Shown in pieces: positions 16,845 to 25,634 of a stretch of 64,000 bases of DNA; the stretch's first letter is position 1; the number at the start of each line of letters is the position of its first letter. Made by a program: the position numbers and the translations under genes. Origin of the DNA: Shiella aurantiaca (GTDB taxonomy: Bacteria; Bacteroidota; Bacteroidia; Cytophagales; Cyclobacteriaceae); NCBI GenBank assembly GCA_030412945.1, contig JAUHJS010000008.1, forward strand, positions 62,001 through 126,000, in the 5' to 3' direction. The notes below the pieces were generated by a model. The model was not told the origin of the DNA. It saw nothing but the letters and a program-made list of their open reading frames with translations, and did no database searches.

Positions 16845-17708
16845 TTATTTTTTGACCTCCGGATATACGTATCCGTATTTTTTGGTCACTTCTTTTTTAC
16901 TGATTTCTTCAATCTCCACCGTAATATACAAATCGGTAAGGGGCTTATCCATAGGGTTTTTCTGCACAGCCGCAATGGAATCAATCACGGCTAGGCCTTC
17001 CACCACTTGCCCGAATACGGTATATTCGCCATCGAGGTGAGGGGCTCCGCCCACTTCTGCATATACTTGCTTTTGGGTATCGTTAAAGCTCAGGTTTCTT
17101 ACCGGGCCAAATTTCTCCGCCATCAGTGGTTTCATCTCTTCTATTTTGGCCATTATGCTATCTCCATTGTTGCTTTCTTGCCAAGCGATGATTTGCTTGC
17201 GCAGCTCTAGGTATTCGGGCATGCCCAAAAGTTTACGAAACTGGTCTTGCACACCGTATTCACGGGTATTGTTGATTTGCTGCTTAAGGTCTTCTTCTGT
17301 AAAGATTTTACCCTGCACAATGTAAAACTGACACCCGCTGGATTCTTTCTTGGGATTGACATCATCGCCCATGCGCGCGGCTGCCAAAGCACCTTTTTTA
17401 TGAAAAAACTGGGGAACGAATTCTGCCGGAATGGTATAAGTAATTTTCTCTTGAACACCTTTTTTGGCATTTACATCACCCCCTTGTATCATAAAGCCCT
17501 CGATTACTCGATGAAATAAGGTGCTATCGTAGCTGCCATTTTCCACCAATTTGAGAAAATTGGCCTTGTGAAGGGGCGTTTCTTCATACAAAAGGGCTTT
17601 CATGCTGCCATAGGGCGTATTAATCACCATGATTTTTTCTTTATCGCCACAGCCAGCCATTACCAACAAAAATGCTCCAAATAGAAGGGAGAGGTATATT
17701 TTTCTCAT
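16845..17708 (-). CDS. Cyclophilin-type peptidyl-prolyl isomerase lipoprotein
   Basis: I start this at ATG 17708 because it gives a clean lipoprotein signal (LLFGAFLLVMAGC); the frame extends another 19 codons upstream without benefit. The mature 265-odd residues hold a cyclophilin domain: ITVN-type start MVINTPYGSMKALLYE, FHRVIEGFMIQGGD, SGCQFYIVQG and the closing FGQVVEGLAVIDSIA. An insert of about 60 residues after FYIVQG breaks the domain. Cyclophilins catalyse cis/trans isomerisation of Xaa-Pro bonds; this one would act in the periplasm on envelope proteins. Cyclophilin lipoproteins of this layout are frequent in Bacteroidota. Confidence 0.9.
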   Translation of the reverse strand: MRKIYLSLLFGAFLLVMAGCGDKEKIMVINTPYGSMKALLYEETPLHKANFLKLVENGSYDSTLFHRVIEGFMIQGGDVNAKKGVQEKITYTIPAEFVPQFFHKKGALAAARMGDDVNPKKESSGCQFYIVQGKIFTEEDLKQQINNTREYGVQDQFRKLLGMPEYLELRKQIIAWQESNNGDSIMAKIEEMKPLMAEKFGPVRNLSFNDTQKQVYAEVGGAPHLDGEYTVFGQVVEGLAVIDSIAAVQKNPMDKPLTDLYITVEIEEISKKEVTKKYGYVYPEVKK

Positions 17709-17770
17709 ACAGATTACGAAATTGACCCTGCAAGATACAGCCCTAGCGGAGAATATAAAAATCAAGAATT

Positions 17771-17785
17771 GATAGTGTTACTATC
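17771..17785. promoter_or_regulatory. Candidate operator (GATAGT-GTT-ACTATC)
   Basis: A perfect 6-bp inverted repeat with a 3-base spacer lies in the 148-base divergent gap, 71 bases upstream of the tetR start. TetR regulators often bind palindromes next to their own gene, so this is a candidate autoregulatory site. Arms this short could arise by chance in AT-rich DNA. Confidence 0.35.
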
Positions 17786-17856
17786 TAATTGATATGTATT
17801 ACAAATTTATTTACTTGTTTTACTAACTTTTTTAACCTTCCTTCGTTATAAAGGCC

Positions 17857-18534
17857 ATGCAGGAGTTATTACAGCGCATTCACATAAAAGTACACAGTGG
17901 CTTATACCACAAAGACCCTGAAACCTCGGTACTCGGACAGAAGATTTTGCAGGAATCGATACCGATGATTCATGAAATGGGTTTTGAGCACTTTACTTTC
18001 AAAAAGCTTGGCGAGCGTATTCAATCGACCGAGGCCAGTATTTATCGCTATTTTGAAAACAAACACCGTCTTTTGGTGTATTTAAGCTCTTGGTACTGGG
18101 CTTGGCTGGAGTATCGTATGGTGTTTGGTACTAACAACCTCGCCAGTGCAGAGGAGCGTTTGGCCAAGGCCATTGAGATAGCCGTAGAACCTTGGAAAGA
18201 GCCGCTCACGCATGGATCGATAAACATTTACCTGCTCAATCAGATTATTATAGCCGAATCGAGCAAATCTTTTTTGTTAAAAGAGGTGGATGCCGTAAAT
18301 AAAGAAGGCTTTTATGCCGGATATAAGCAACTTTGCAAGCGGCTGAGTGGTTTTATAGCGGAAGTAAACCCTGCGTATGCCAACCCTACGGCTTTGGCCT
18401 CCACGGTAATGGAAGGAGCACATCTGCAAGTGTATTTTGCGGCCCATTTGCCTTCACTTACCGACATCAATATGAATAACGAAGGCCTGAGTGCATTTTT
18501 TAAACACTTGGTATTGACTACCCTAAAACAGTAA
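17857..18534 (+). CDS. TetR family transcriptional regulator
   Basis: A 225-residue regulator. The N-terminal helix-turn-helix is recognisable: FTFKKLGERIQSTEASIYRYFENKHRLLVYL, with the typical SIYRYFxxKxxLL recognition helix (about residues 60-80). A TetR-type DNA-binding domain usually begins near residue 10; here about 25 additional residues precede it. The ligand domain does not resemble a named subfamily. It is the first gene of an apparent operon with the ABC, HlyD and TolC genes (gaps of 3 and 6 bases, then a 4-base overlap), so it probably controls this exporter in response to a substrate or stress. Confidence 0.88.
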   Translation: MQELLQRIHIKVHSGLYHKDPETSVLGQKILQESIPMIHEMGFEHFTFKKLGERIQSTEASIYRYFENKHRLLVYLSSWYWAWLEYRMVFGTNNLASAEERLAKAIEIAVEPWKEPLTHGSINIYLLNQIIIAESSKSFLLKEVDAVNKEGFYAGYKQLCKRLSGFIAEVNPAYANPTALASTVMEGAHLQVYFAAHLPSLTDINMNNEGLSAFFKHLVLTTLKQ

Positions 18535-18537
18535 TGT

Positions 18538-20250
18538 ATGGAAAAAGAGACGACCTATACCCCACTTAAGCGGCTGACGCAGCTCCTCAGCGTAGACAAG
18601 CGCGAGGTGGGCCATATTTATATTTACGCTATGTTCAATGGTTTGATTAACCTATCGCTTCCTTTGGGTATTCAGGCCATTATCAATTTTATTAGCGGTG
18701 GGATGGTATCTACCAGCTGGATTGTGCTAGTGAGTTTGGTGATTACGGGGATAGCCCTAACCGGATTGCTGCAAATTGTGCAGTTGCGTGTAATCGAGCG
18801 TTTACAGCAACGGATTTTTACCCGTGCTGCCTTTGAGTTCACCTATCGTTTGCCCCGCCTAAAAACCGAATCGGTGCTGGGCATGCATCTTACTGAGCTG
18901 ATGAACCGCTTTTTTGATACCTTTTCGGTACAAAAAGGTCTCTCCAAACTCTTGGTAGACTTCTCAGTAGCGGCCTTGCAAATGGTTTTCGGTTTGATTT
19001 TGCTTTCCTTCTATCATCCTTTCTTTGTCATATTCGGTTTTATCCTGCTCATCATCCTTTTGCTTATGTTCCGTTTCTTGGGCCCTCGGGGTATGGAATC
19101 GAGCTTGGAGGAATCAAAATATAAATATGCCGTGGCGCACTGGTTGGAAGAAATGGCCCGTACCATAGGTGTAATCAAGTTGGCCGGATATACTGAAATG
19201 CCACTTAAGAAAACCAACAAACTAGTAAATGGCTACCTGGGAGCCCGTAATACACATTTTTCTGTGCTGGTTTCGCAATATTACTTTATGGTGGCCTTCA
19301 AAGTGCTGGTGGCGTCCTCCTTTCTTGCACTGGGCGGGATGCTGGTGATTGAGCAACGCATGAACATCGGTCAGTTTGTAGCTTCCGAAATCATCGTGCT
19401 TTTGGTGCTGGGTTCAGTAGAAAAGCTCATCACTAGTTTTGAAACCATTTACGATATCCTGACTTCTTTGGAAAAAATGGGCTATGTTACTGATTTGCCC
19501 CTAGAGAGCGAGGAAGGAAAAGAAAAGCTCAAGGATTCGGAAGAAGGCTTTGCGGTAGATTTCCGTCAGGTATCATTCACATATCCACAGAAAAAAGATT
19601 ACCAAATACACAACCTCAACCTAAGCATACAAGCGGGCGAAAAGGTGTGCCTCACCGGGCCTGCAGGCTCAGGCAAATCGCTGGTTACCAATTTGATGAC
19701 GGGCATGTTTGAGAGTTACCAAGGAAGTATCTCTTTTGACAAAGTCCCTATGACCAACATAAACTTGATTGATTTGCGTACGCGCATAGGTGATACCCTT
19801 CCTTCAGAAGAGTTGATTTTGGCTACTTTGGAAGACAACATCACTCTGGGCCGCGAGGGAATAACCTTGGAAGACCGACAGAAAGCCGCTGATATTGTTT
19901 CCCTCAGCGACTGGATAGCCGACCAGCAAGATGGCTGGAAAACTATTATCAATCCGGATGAGGAACAGTACTCGGTATACCTGCGCAATAAGATAATTCT
20001 GGCAAGAAGTATTGTGCACAAGCCGCGCCTGTTGCTATTGGAAGAACAAAACTGTCTGCTAGAGCAAAAAGCACAAAACAAGTTTTTTGACTACATATTC
20101 AGTTCGGATTTTAAAGCCACCGTAGTAATGGTGAGCAAAAGTCCTGAAGTATTGGCACGCGCCAATCAGGTAGTATTAATCAACCACGGGGTGTGGATAC
20201 AAAGCGGCCCCTGGGAAGAAGTGAGCAAACATCCTTACTTTTTAAGCTAA
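18538..20250 (+). CDS. ABC exporter-like protein with degenerate ATPase domain
   Basis: A 570-residue half-transporter with about six membrane helices in residues 20-310, as in type 1 secretion ABC proteins, then a nucleotide-binding domain. Walker A (GPAGSGKS, about 374-381) is intact. The Q-loop position reads GDTLPSEE without Gln, the LSGGQ signature region reads QYSVYLRNK, Walker B reads LLLLEEQ (Glu for the Asp), and the H-loop reads MVSKSP without His. Several catalytic motifs are therefore lost together while the reading frame stays open. It may hydrolyse ATP poorly or act as a regulated gate. It lacks the C39 peptidase domain. Downstream HlyD and TolC partners imply export across both membranes. 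Confidence 0.85.
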   Translation: MEKETTYTPLKRLTQLLSVDKREVGHIYIYAMFNGLINLSLPLGIQAIINFISGGMVSTSWIVLVSLVITGIALTGLLQIVQLRVIERLQQRIFTRAAFEFTYRLPRLKTESVLGMHLTELMNRFFDTFSVQKGLSKLLVDFSVAALQMVFGLILLSFYHPFFVIFGFILLIILLLMFRFLGPRGMESSLEESKYKYAVAHWLEEMARTIGVIKLAGYTEMPLKKTNKLVNGYLGARNTHFSVLVSQYYFMVAFKVLVASSFLALGGMLVIEQRMNIGQFVASEIIVLLVLGSVEKLITSFETIYDILTSLEKMGYVTDLPLESEEGKEKLKDSEEGFAVDFRQVSFTYPQKKDYQIHNLNLSIQAGEKVCLTGPAGSGKSLVTNLMTGMFESYQGSISFDKVPMTNINLIDLRTRIGDTLPSEELILATLEDNITLGREGITLEDRQKAADIVSLSDWIADQQDGWKTIINPDEEQYSVYLRNKIILARSIVHKPRLLLLEEQNCLLEQKAQNKFFDYIFSSDFKATVVMVSKSPEVLARANQVVLINHGVWIQSGPWEEVSKHPYFLS

Positions 20251-20256
20251 TTTGTC

Positions 20257-21615
20257 ATGCTGAACATATCGAAAAATAGAATCAAAGGAAAGGTCGACCT
20301 CAATCGTTATGAGTCGTACCAATGGGTGATGGAAGAAGACTTCAAAAGCCTTCCAAGAGTGCTGATGCTTTTGTTTGGACTGATGGTAGCCCTCATGTTC
20401 CTCCCCTGGACACAGAATATACAATCGCGAGGATTTATCACCACGCTCAATCCCAGCCAACGACCACAGATGGTGAACACCATTATTCCGGGTAAGATTG
20501 ACAAGTGGTATATCCGTGAAGGACAGTTTGTAAACAAAGGCGATACCATAGTAAAACTCACGGAGATTAAAGACGATTACCTCGACCCTGCTTTACTTTC
20601 GCGTACGGAAGAGCAAATAGAAGCCAAAGAGCGCACCGTGCGCTCGTATCAGGATAAGGTACAAGCCCTTGATGCCCAAATCATCGCCTTGGAAAATGCC
20701 CGTAAGCTGAAACTCGAGCAAGCCCGCAACTATGTGATGCAGGCGCGCCTAAAGGTAGAATCCGATAGCATGGATGTACTGGCGGCCGAAACCAATTTCC
20801 AGATTGCCGAAAGGCAACTTCAGCGTACCGAAACCTTGTTCAAGGAAGGCTTGAAATCGGTAGTGGAAGTGGAAAACCTGAAAAACAAAACCCAAGAAGC
20901 AGCCAGTAAAAAGATATCGGCTGAAAATAAACTCTTGAGCAGCCGCAACCAGCTTATCAATGCGCAAATCGACCTTTCGGGCATTGAAGCCGAGTACCGC
21001 GACAAGCTGGCCAAAGCCGAATCGGATAAATACTCGGCCATTTCGGCACTTTATGAAGGAGAAGGCACTTTGGTGAAAATGCGGAATATGTTCTCCAATT
21101 ATAGTTTAAGGGCCGATTTGTACTACATACTGGCTCCGCAAAGCGGCTATGTGGTGCGTATGGCCAAAGCGGGTATTGGCGAGGTAATCAAAGAGAGTGA
21201 GCAGCTGGTAAGCATTATTCCCGAAGACTACACCATGGCTGTAGAAATGTTCGTAGAACCTATCGACCTACCGCTGGTGAAAATCGGTCAGCCGGTGCGC
21301 TTTGTGTTCGATGGCTGGCCTGCCATTGTGTTCTCCGGCTGGCCCAATACGTCTTTTGGTACCTACGGAGGCCTTGTAGTGGCCGTAGATAACTTCATCT
21401 ACCCCAATGGGAAATACCGCTTATTGGTTTCTCCCGACCCCAACGATGTGCCTTGGCCACGCGAGCTACGCATGGGCACGGGCGCAAAAGGTATGGCTTT
21501 GCTCAACGATGTACCCATCTGGTACGAATTCTGGCGTAGGATCAACGGCTTCCCGCCTGAGTATTATTATGGTGTAAGCAGCACCGAAAGCGAACCCAAG
21601 GAGGAGAAGAAATGA
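20257..21615 (+). CDS. HlyD-type membrane fusion protein
   Basis: The periplasmic adaptor of the exporter, 452 residues. One membrane helix (about 33-53, VLMLLFGLMVALMFLPW) follows a short cytoplasmic segment. Next comes a lipoyl half-motif (IIPGKIDKWYIREGQFVNKGDTIVKL), a long alpha-helical hairpin (about 110-280), the second lipoyl half (ILAPQSGYVVRMAKAGIGEVIKESEQLVSI), and a beta-barrel region. This is the usual order for HlyD/type I adaptors, which bridge the ABC protein and the TolC channel. It starts 6 bases after the ABC gene and its stop overlaps the TolC start by 4 bases. Confidence 0.93.
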   Translation: MLNISKNRIKGKVDLNRYESYQWVMEEDFKSLPRVLMLLFGLMVALMFLPWTQNIQSRGFITTLNPSQRPQMVNTIIPGKIDKWYIREGQFVNKGDTIVKLTEIKDDYLDPALLSRTEEQIEAKERTVRSYQDKVQALDAQIIALENARKLKLEQARNYVMQARLKVESDSMDVLAAETNFQIAERQLQRTETLFKEGLKSVVEVENLKNKTQEAASKKISAENKLLSSRNQLINAQIDLSGIEAEYRDKLAKAESDKYSAISALYEGEGTLVKMRNMFSNYSLRADLYYILAPQSGYVVRMAKAGIGEVIKESEQLVSIIPEDYTMAVEMFVEPIDLPLVKIGQPVRFVFDGWPAIVFSGWPNTSFGTYGGLVVAVDNFIYPNGKYRLLVSPDPNDVPWPRELRMGTGAKGMALLNDVPIWYEFWRRINGFPPEYYYGVSSTESEPKEEKK

Positions 21616-23030
21616 GATATTGTTTGATTTTTATAGTGTGTTTACTGCCCTTGGTCACGCAAGCCCAAGTGGAAAAACCCATGACCTGGGATTCCCTGCT
21701 TGGCCTTGTACTCCAGCATCACCCGGTGGCCTTGCAAGCCGAATATGTGCAGCAATCGGGTGAGCAAGGCGTTCGGAGGGCGCGTGGCGCTTTCGATCCG
21801 CAGCTGTTTGGCTATTACGACCAAAAGCAATTTAAAGACACCGATTATTACCGCTTACTTGATGCCGGACTGAAAGTGCCTACATGGTTTGGTGTAGAAC
21901 TAAAAACAGGGTTTGAGCAGAACCAAGGCGTATACGTAAATCCGGAGGCTACCACGCCTACCGATGGTTTACTGTATGCGGGTATTTCCCTGCCGCTGGC
22001 GCAAGGCTTGCTGATGGACGACCGCAGGGCCTCTTTGCGCCAAGCCCAACTCATGGAAAAAATGACCGAAGCCGAGCAATTGCTCATGCTCAACCGCTTA
22101 GTAGAACAAATCGCTATCGACTACTATGCATGGTGGGAGGCCTATTATCAGCGCAAGGTCTACGAGGAAGCCTTGGCTTTGGCTAAAGTCAGGCTTGAAG
22201 CTATCCGAGCCGGATTCTTACAAGGAGATCGCCCGGCTATCGACACGGTGGAAGCGTATTTGCAATGGCAAACCCGCTTGGTAGCATGGAATGAGGCACA
22301 ATTGAAATGGACCAAAACCAGTTTGACACTCAGCAACCACCTTTGGTACGATGGCCTTGTACCCATGGAACTGGAAGAAAGCACCTTCCCGCGTGTATCG
22401 ATCCAAGCGGAGGCACCTATGCAAATGACCGAAGATAGTCTCTTGATGTTTCGAAAGGAAATCATACAAAACCACCCCGAATTGCAGCAGTATCAATGGA
22501 AAATTGAGCAACTCGGCTTTGAGCAGAGACTGAAAGCGGAAAAACTGAAACCCAAGGTCAATCTTTCCTATAATTTTCTCTCAGAGCGCACGGGAGTGCC
22601 ACTAGCGGAAAATGTAGGAGCATTCAATAGCAATGATTACAAATGGGGACTGACGGTAAGTATGCCTTTATTGCTGCGCGAAGGACGTGGCGACTGGCAG
22701 ATAACCAAATTGAAAGTGAAAGAAGCCCAAGCTGATAGAATGCAGAAATGGGTATCCATTGAAAACAAATGGCTGTCGGCCTATGCCGAAACCCAAACCT
22801 TGTATCGACAGGCGGGTATTTACTCGCAAGCCCTGAGCAACTATCAACAATTGCTCAATGCCGAAAACCGCAGGCTGGAAATAGGAGAAAGCAACCTATT
22901 TATGGTAAACGCCCGTGAAATGAGCCTTATTTCCGCCCAAATCCAATGGGCTAAGGTAAGAAGCCAATACGAGGTGAGCCGCATTCAGTGGATTTGTGCC
23001 AGCGGACGGGCAACCGAGTACTTACCATAA
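21612..23030 (+). CDS. TolC family outer membrane efflux protein
   Basis: The outer membrane channel of the exporter, 472 residues with a signal peptide (about 1-18, ending TQAQ). It shows the two related halves of the TolC fold: LLGLVLQHHPVALQAEYV near the N-terminus, long helices with ARGAFDPQLFG, and a second QNHPELQQYQWKIEQLGFEQRLKAEKLKP unit. Channel-forming TolC homologues are trimers. The ATG overlaps the end of the HlyD gene (ATGA), which implies translational coupling in the same operon. Confidence 0.92.
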   Translation: MRYCLIFIVCLLPLVTQAQVEKPMTWDSLLGLVLQHHPVALQAEYVQQSGEQGVRRARGAFDPQLFGYYDQKQFKDTDYYRLLDAGLKVPTWFGVELKTGFEQNQGVYVNPEATTPTDGLLYAGISLPLAQGLLMDDRRASLRQAQLMEKMTEAEQLLMLNRLVEQIAIDYYAWWEAYYQRKVYEEALALAKVRLEAIRAGFLQGDRPAIDTVEAYLQWQTRLVAWNEAQLKWTKTSLTLSNHLWYDGLVPMELEESTFPRVSIQAEAPMQMTEDSLLMFRKEIIQNHPELQQYQWKIEQLGFEQRLKAEKLKPKVNLSYNFLSERTGVPLAENVGAFNSNDYKWGLTVSMPLLLREGRGDWQITKLKVKEAQADRMQKWVSIENKWLSAYAETQTLYRQAGIYSQALSNYQQLLNAENRRLEIGESNLFMVNAREMSLISAQIQWAKVRSQYEVSRIQWICASGRATEYLP

Positions 23031-23043
23031 GCGTGTAAAGGGC

Positions 23044-23484
23044 ATGAGTAAGTTTCAGCCCTTTTCTTTTGCCGATGTAGAAGAGTTTTTAGATTTTCTG
23101 ACTGAGGAGGAGCGCAAAATTGTGCGTGTACTTCGCAGCCTCATTCAAGACTGCCTGCCCGAGGCAAGAGAGAAGCTCGCTTACAATGTGCCATTTTATT
23201 ACCGCAACCGCAGGCTGGCCTATATTTGGCCTGCCAGCGTGCCTTGGGGCGGATTTAAGCAAGAAGGCGTGGCCTTGGGCTTTTGCTATGGTTACCTGCT
23301 CGACAATTCTGAAAACTACTTATTGGGCGATGCCAATAAGCAAATCCGCTATTTCATCTTTCGCCAAGTCAGCGATATCGACCAAGATCTGGTGAGAGCC
23401 TATCTATTAGAAGCGATGGAAGTAGATGGCCAATTCTCCAAGGCTGGAAAAAAAGTAAAAAATAATCCCAATCTGCTGAGCTGA
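23044..23484 (+). CDS. DUF1801 domain protein
   Basis: A small cytoplasmic protein of 146 residues from ATG at 23044; an in-frame upstream ATG at 22996 would overlap the TolC gene and adds only 16 unlikely residues. It matches the DUF1801/YdhG-like pattern: LRSLIQDCLPEAREKLAYNVPFYYRNRRLAYIWP, then GFCYGYLL. This is a small alpha/beta fold related to iron-chaperone frataxin-like folds in structures, with unknown function. It follows TolC by 13 bases and may be in the same transcript by position only. Confidence 0.75.
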   Translation: MSKFQPFSFADVEEFLDFLTEEERKIVRVLRSLIQDCLPEAREKLAYNVPFYYRNRRLAYIWPASVPWGGFKQEGVALGFCYGYLLDNSENYLLGDANKQIRYFIFRQVSDIDQDLVRAYLLEAMEVDGQFSKAGKKVKNNPNLLS

Positions 23485-23546
23485 TTTTCGGAAGCATCCT
23501 GTACTAGCTGTTGAAACGATTTTTCGTCAACCGCAAATTTTTTCTT

Positions 23547-25571
23547 ATGAAACGTACAGTAACCCGAATTTCACTCCTCGCTATGGCCTTTACCTTTTGG
23601 GCCTGCGACACCCTTACCACCCCCGAAGAGGAAGTGGTGATTACCGTTAATGCCGGATCTGACCGCACGGTAGCCATGCTGGAAGAAGTTAATCTCGATG
23701 GCTCCGCCTCCTTCGATTCGCAAGGCAATGCACTCACCTACGCATGGACAATCCTAGCCAAACCCTCGGGCAGCACAGCAGAGCTTTCCGATGCCAGTCT
23801 CCCTCAAGCCCGATTTACGCCCGATGCCGAAGGTGCCTTCGAAATCGAGCTGAGTGTAAGTAATGGGCTGAGCGAAGAAAAGGATGTGGTAATAATTACC
23901 GCAGAGCGGAGAACGCTAAGTTTACCCGCACTGATAGAGGCCGACAAGCGCCTCATCAAAATATCGGACGACCCCAACTTGCCCGATTACCGTGTGCCAC
24001 AAGATGTATTCGTAGCTGCCAACTTACAGATTGACCCTGGTGTAGTAATTGTATTTGACCAAGGCACGCGCCTCTCCATCAGTGGAACGGGGACTTTATC
24101 AGCCGTGGGTACACAAACTAACCCGATAGTATTCAAAGGCAGCACCGAAGAGACCGGTTTCTGGGATGGTCTGTATTTTCAAGCTACGCCCAGCAATACT
24201 AATTCCCTAAGCTTTGTATCTATTTTACATACAGGACATGAGGCCTTTTCTTCTACCCATGGAAAAGCAGCTATCGCACTAACAGACAACAGCCGTTTGA
24301 AAATCACCCAATCTCGTATTGCCGAAGGCGATGGCTTTGGTATCTCTACCGGAGGAAATGAGGAAGTGGTGCTGAGTGAAGTCAGCCAGCTAAGCATTGA
24401 ACAAATGGGCCTTGCCCCTATGCGCCTCTTGCCCAATCAGCTGGGCGGAATAGCCGCTAACCAGAGCTTTCAGAATAATGGCCAAAATGGCATTGAGTTT
24501 TTCACGTCCTATGGATATTACGAGGTAATGGACGCACTCACCTTACCTAATTTGGGAATACCCTACTTACTGCCTATTTCATTGTATTTGGAGAATACCC
24601 TCACCATTGCCGAAGGCAACCAATTACTTATGGGTACCAATACCGAGCTGGTATGTTATCGTTCAGGTGCCTTAGTGGCCAATGGCAGTGACTCGGCTCC
24701 TATTGTTTTCCAAGGAGCTGTACAGGAAAGTGGGTATTGGAAAGGCCTTATCATTGAAAACAACAATGTGCTGAACAGCTTGAATCACTGCACCGTAGCC
24801 CATGCCGGAAGCGAGCCCTACGTGGGCAGCCAGCGAGCAGCACTCTTTATGCGCAGCGGTAGCCGTGCCACGGTACAAAACACGCATTTTAGAGATAGTC
24901 AAGGCATAGGTGTACTCATAGAGGTGGATGTGGTGCTGAGCAATTTCAACAGCAATCAGTTTAGCAACTTAAGCCAAAACCCTATTGCTACCGACCCTAT
25001 GTTGGTAGGCGCCCTAAATGCCAACACACACAGCTACACCAATAACGGTATTAATCAAATCCGGATAGATGCTGGTGCCATATTGGGCAATCAAGTGTGG
25101 ACCGACCCGGGCATTCCGTATTTTGTGGCGGGAGAAATCTACAATGGCTACCTCAGTGCCGACAACCTAGAGATTGGCGCAGGGGTAGAAATCATTTTCG
25201 CAGCCGATAAGGGATTAGATATCTATGACCAAGGAAGCCTGAAAATCAGTGGCACAGCCGAAAATCCGGTATTGCTTACAGGCATACAGAATGTGGCGGG
25301 TGCCTGGAAAGGGGTTTTCATTCGTTCCAATAACCTGCTCAATACTTGGAGCCACGTTACTATTCAGGCCGGAGGAAGCTCTCCTTTCGATGGGTCTGAT
25401 ATTCGGGCCAATATTCGTATGGACGATACACCTTCACGCCTCGCTTTGAGTTTTGTGCATATAGCTAATAGCGGTAACTACGGGCTACATCTTGATAGTC
25501 CAGAGTGCATTATTACCCTTGATAACGTAAGCTATGCGGGCAATGTGGTAGACTATTTTGAAGATTTGTAA
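23547..25571 (+). CDS. PKD/right-handed beta-helix lipoprotein (paralogue A)
   Basis: A surface lipoprotein of 674 residues. ATG at 23547 was chosen because it gives a lipoprotein signal (SLLAMAFTFWAC); an in-frame TTG at 23511 is less likely. After a short linker comes one PKD-type domain (about 25-110: VNLDGSASFDSQGNALTYAW, SNGLSEEKDVVIITAE). The rest is built from roughly three repeats of about 170-200 residues. Each holds a GVVIVFDQGTRLSI-type strand, a G-x-W-x-G-L/V phrase (GFWDGLYF, GYWKGLII, GAWKGVFI), and an Asn-rich NSL turn. This is a parallel beta-helix pattern as in pectate-lyase-like folds, with no catalytic residues I can identify. It is paralogous to the protein at 28926-31229. 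Confidence 0.85.
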   Translation: MKRTVTRISLLAMAFTFWACDTLTTPEEEVVITVNAGSDRTVAMLEEVNLDGSASFDSQGNALTYAWTILAKPSGSTAELSDASLPQARFTPDAEGAFEIELSVSNGLSEEKDVVIITAERRTLSLPALIEADKRLIKISDDPNLPDYRVPQDVFVAANLQIDPGVVIVFDQGTRLSISGTGTLSAVGTQTNPIVFKGSTEETGFWDGLYFQATPSNTNSLSFVSILHTGHEAFSSTHGKAAIALTDNSRLKITQSRIAEGDGFGISTGGNEEVVLSEVSQLSIEQMGLAPMRLLPNQLGGIAANQSFQNNGQNGIEFFTSYGYYEVMDALTLPNLGIPYLLPISLYLENTLTIAEGNQLLMGTNTELVCYRSGALVANGSDSAPIVFQGAVQESGYWKGLIIENNNVLNSLNHCTVAHAGSEPYVGSQRAALFMRSGSRATVQNTHFRDSQGIGVLIEVDVVLSNFNSNQFSNLSQNPIATDPMLVGALNANTHSYTNNGINQIRIDAGAILGNQVWTDPGIPYFVAGEIYNGYLSADNLEIGAGVEIIFAADKGLDIYDQGSLKISGTAENPVLLTGIQNVAGAWKGVFIRSNNLLNTWSHVTIQAGGSSPFDGSDIRANIRMDDTPSRLALSFVHIANSGNYGLHLDSPECIITLDNVSYAGNVVDYFEDL

Positions 25572-25590
25572 TCCAATCACCCTGAATATA

Positions 25591-25621
25591 AAAGCTAAGC
25601 ACTAACTTCGTGCTTAGCTTT
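25591..25621 (+). terminator. Intrinsic terminator abutting the next start
   Basis: A perfect 12-bp stem (AAAGCTAAGCAC at 25591-25602, GTGCTTAGCTTT at 25610-25621) lies between two genes on the same strand. An eight-T run follows after a CCCA gap, ending just before ATG at 25635. The distance from stem to T-run is longer than usual. It most likely ends the beta-helix transcript, but its position also makes it part of the next gene's leader. Confidence 0.6.
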
Positions 25622-25634
25622 AACCCATTTTTTT

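Noticed and set aside
22996-23043. Starting the DUF1801 gene at 22996
   Set aside because: It would overlap the TolC gene by 35 bases and add 16 residues not expected in the family; ATG at 23044 gives a normal start.
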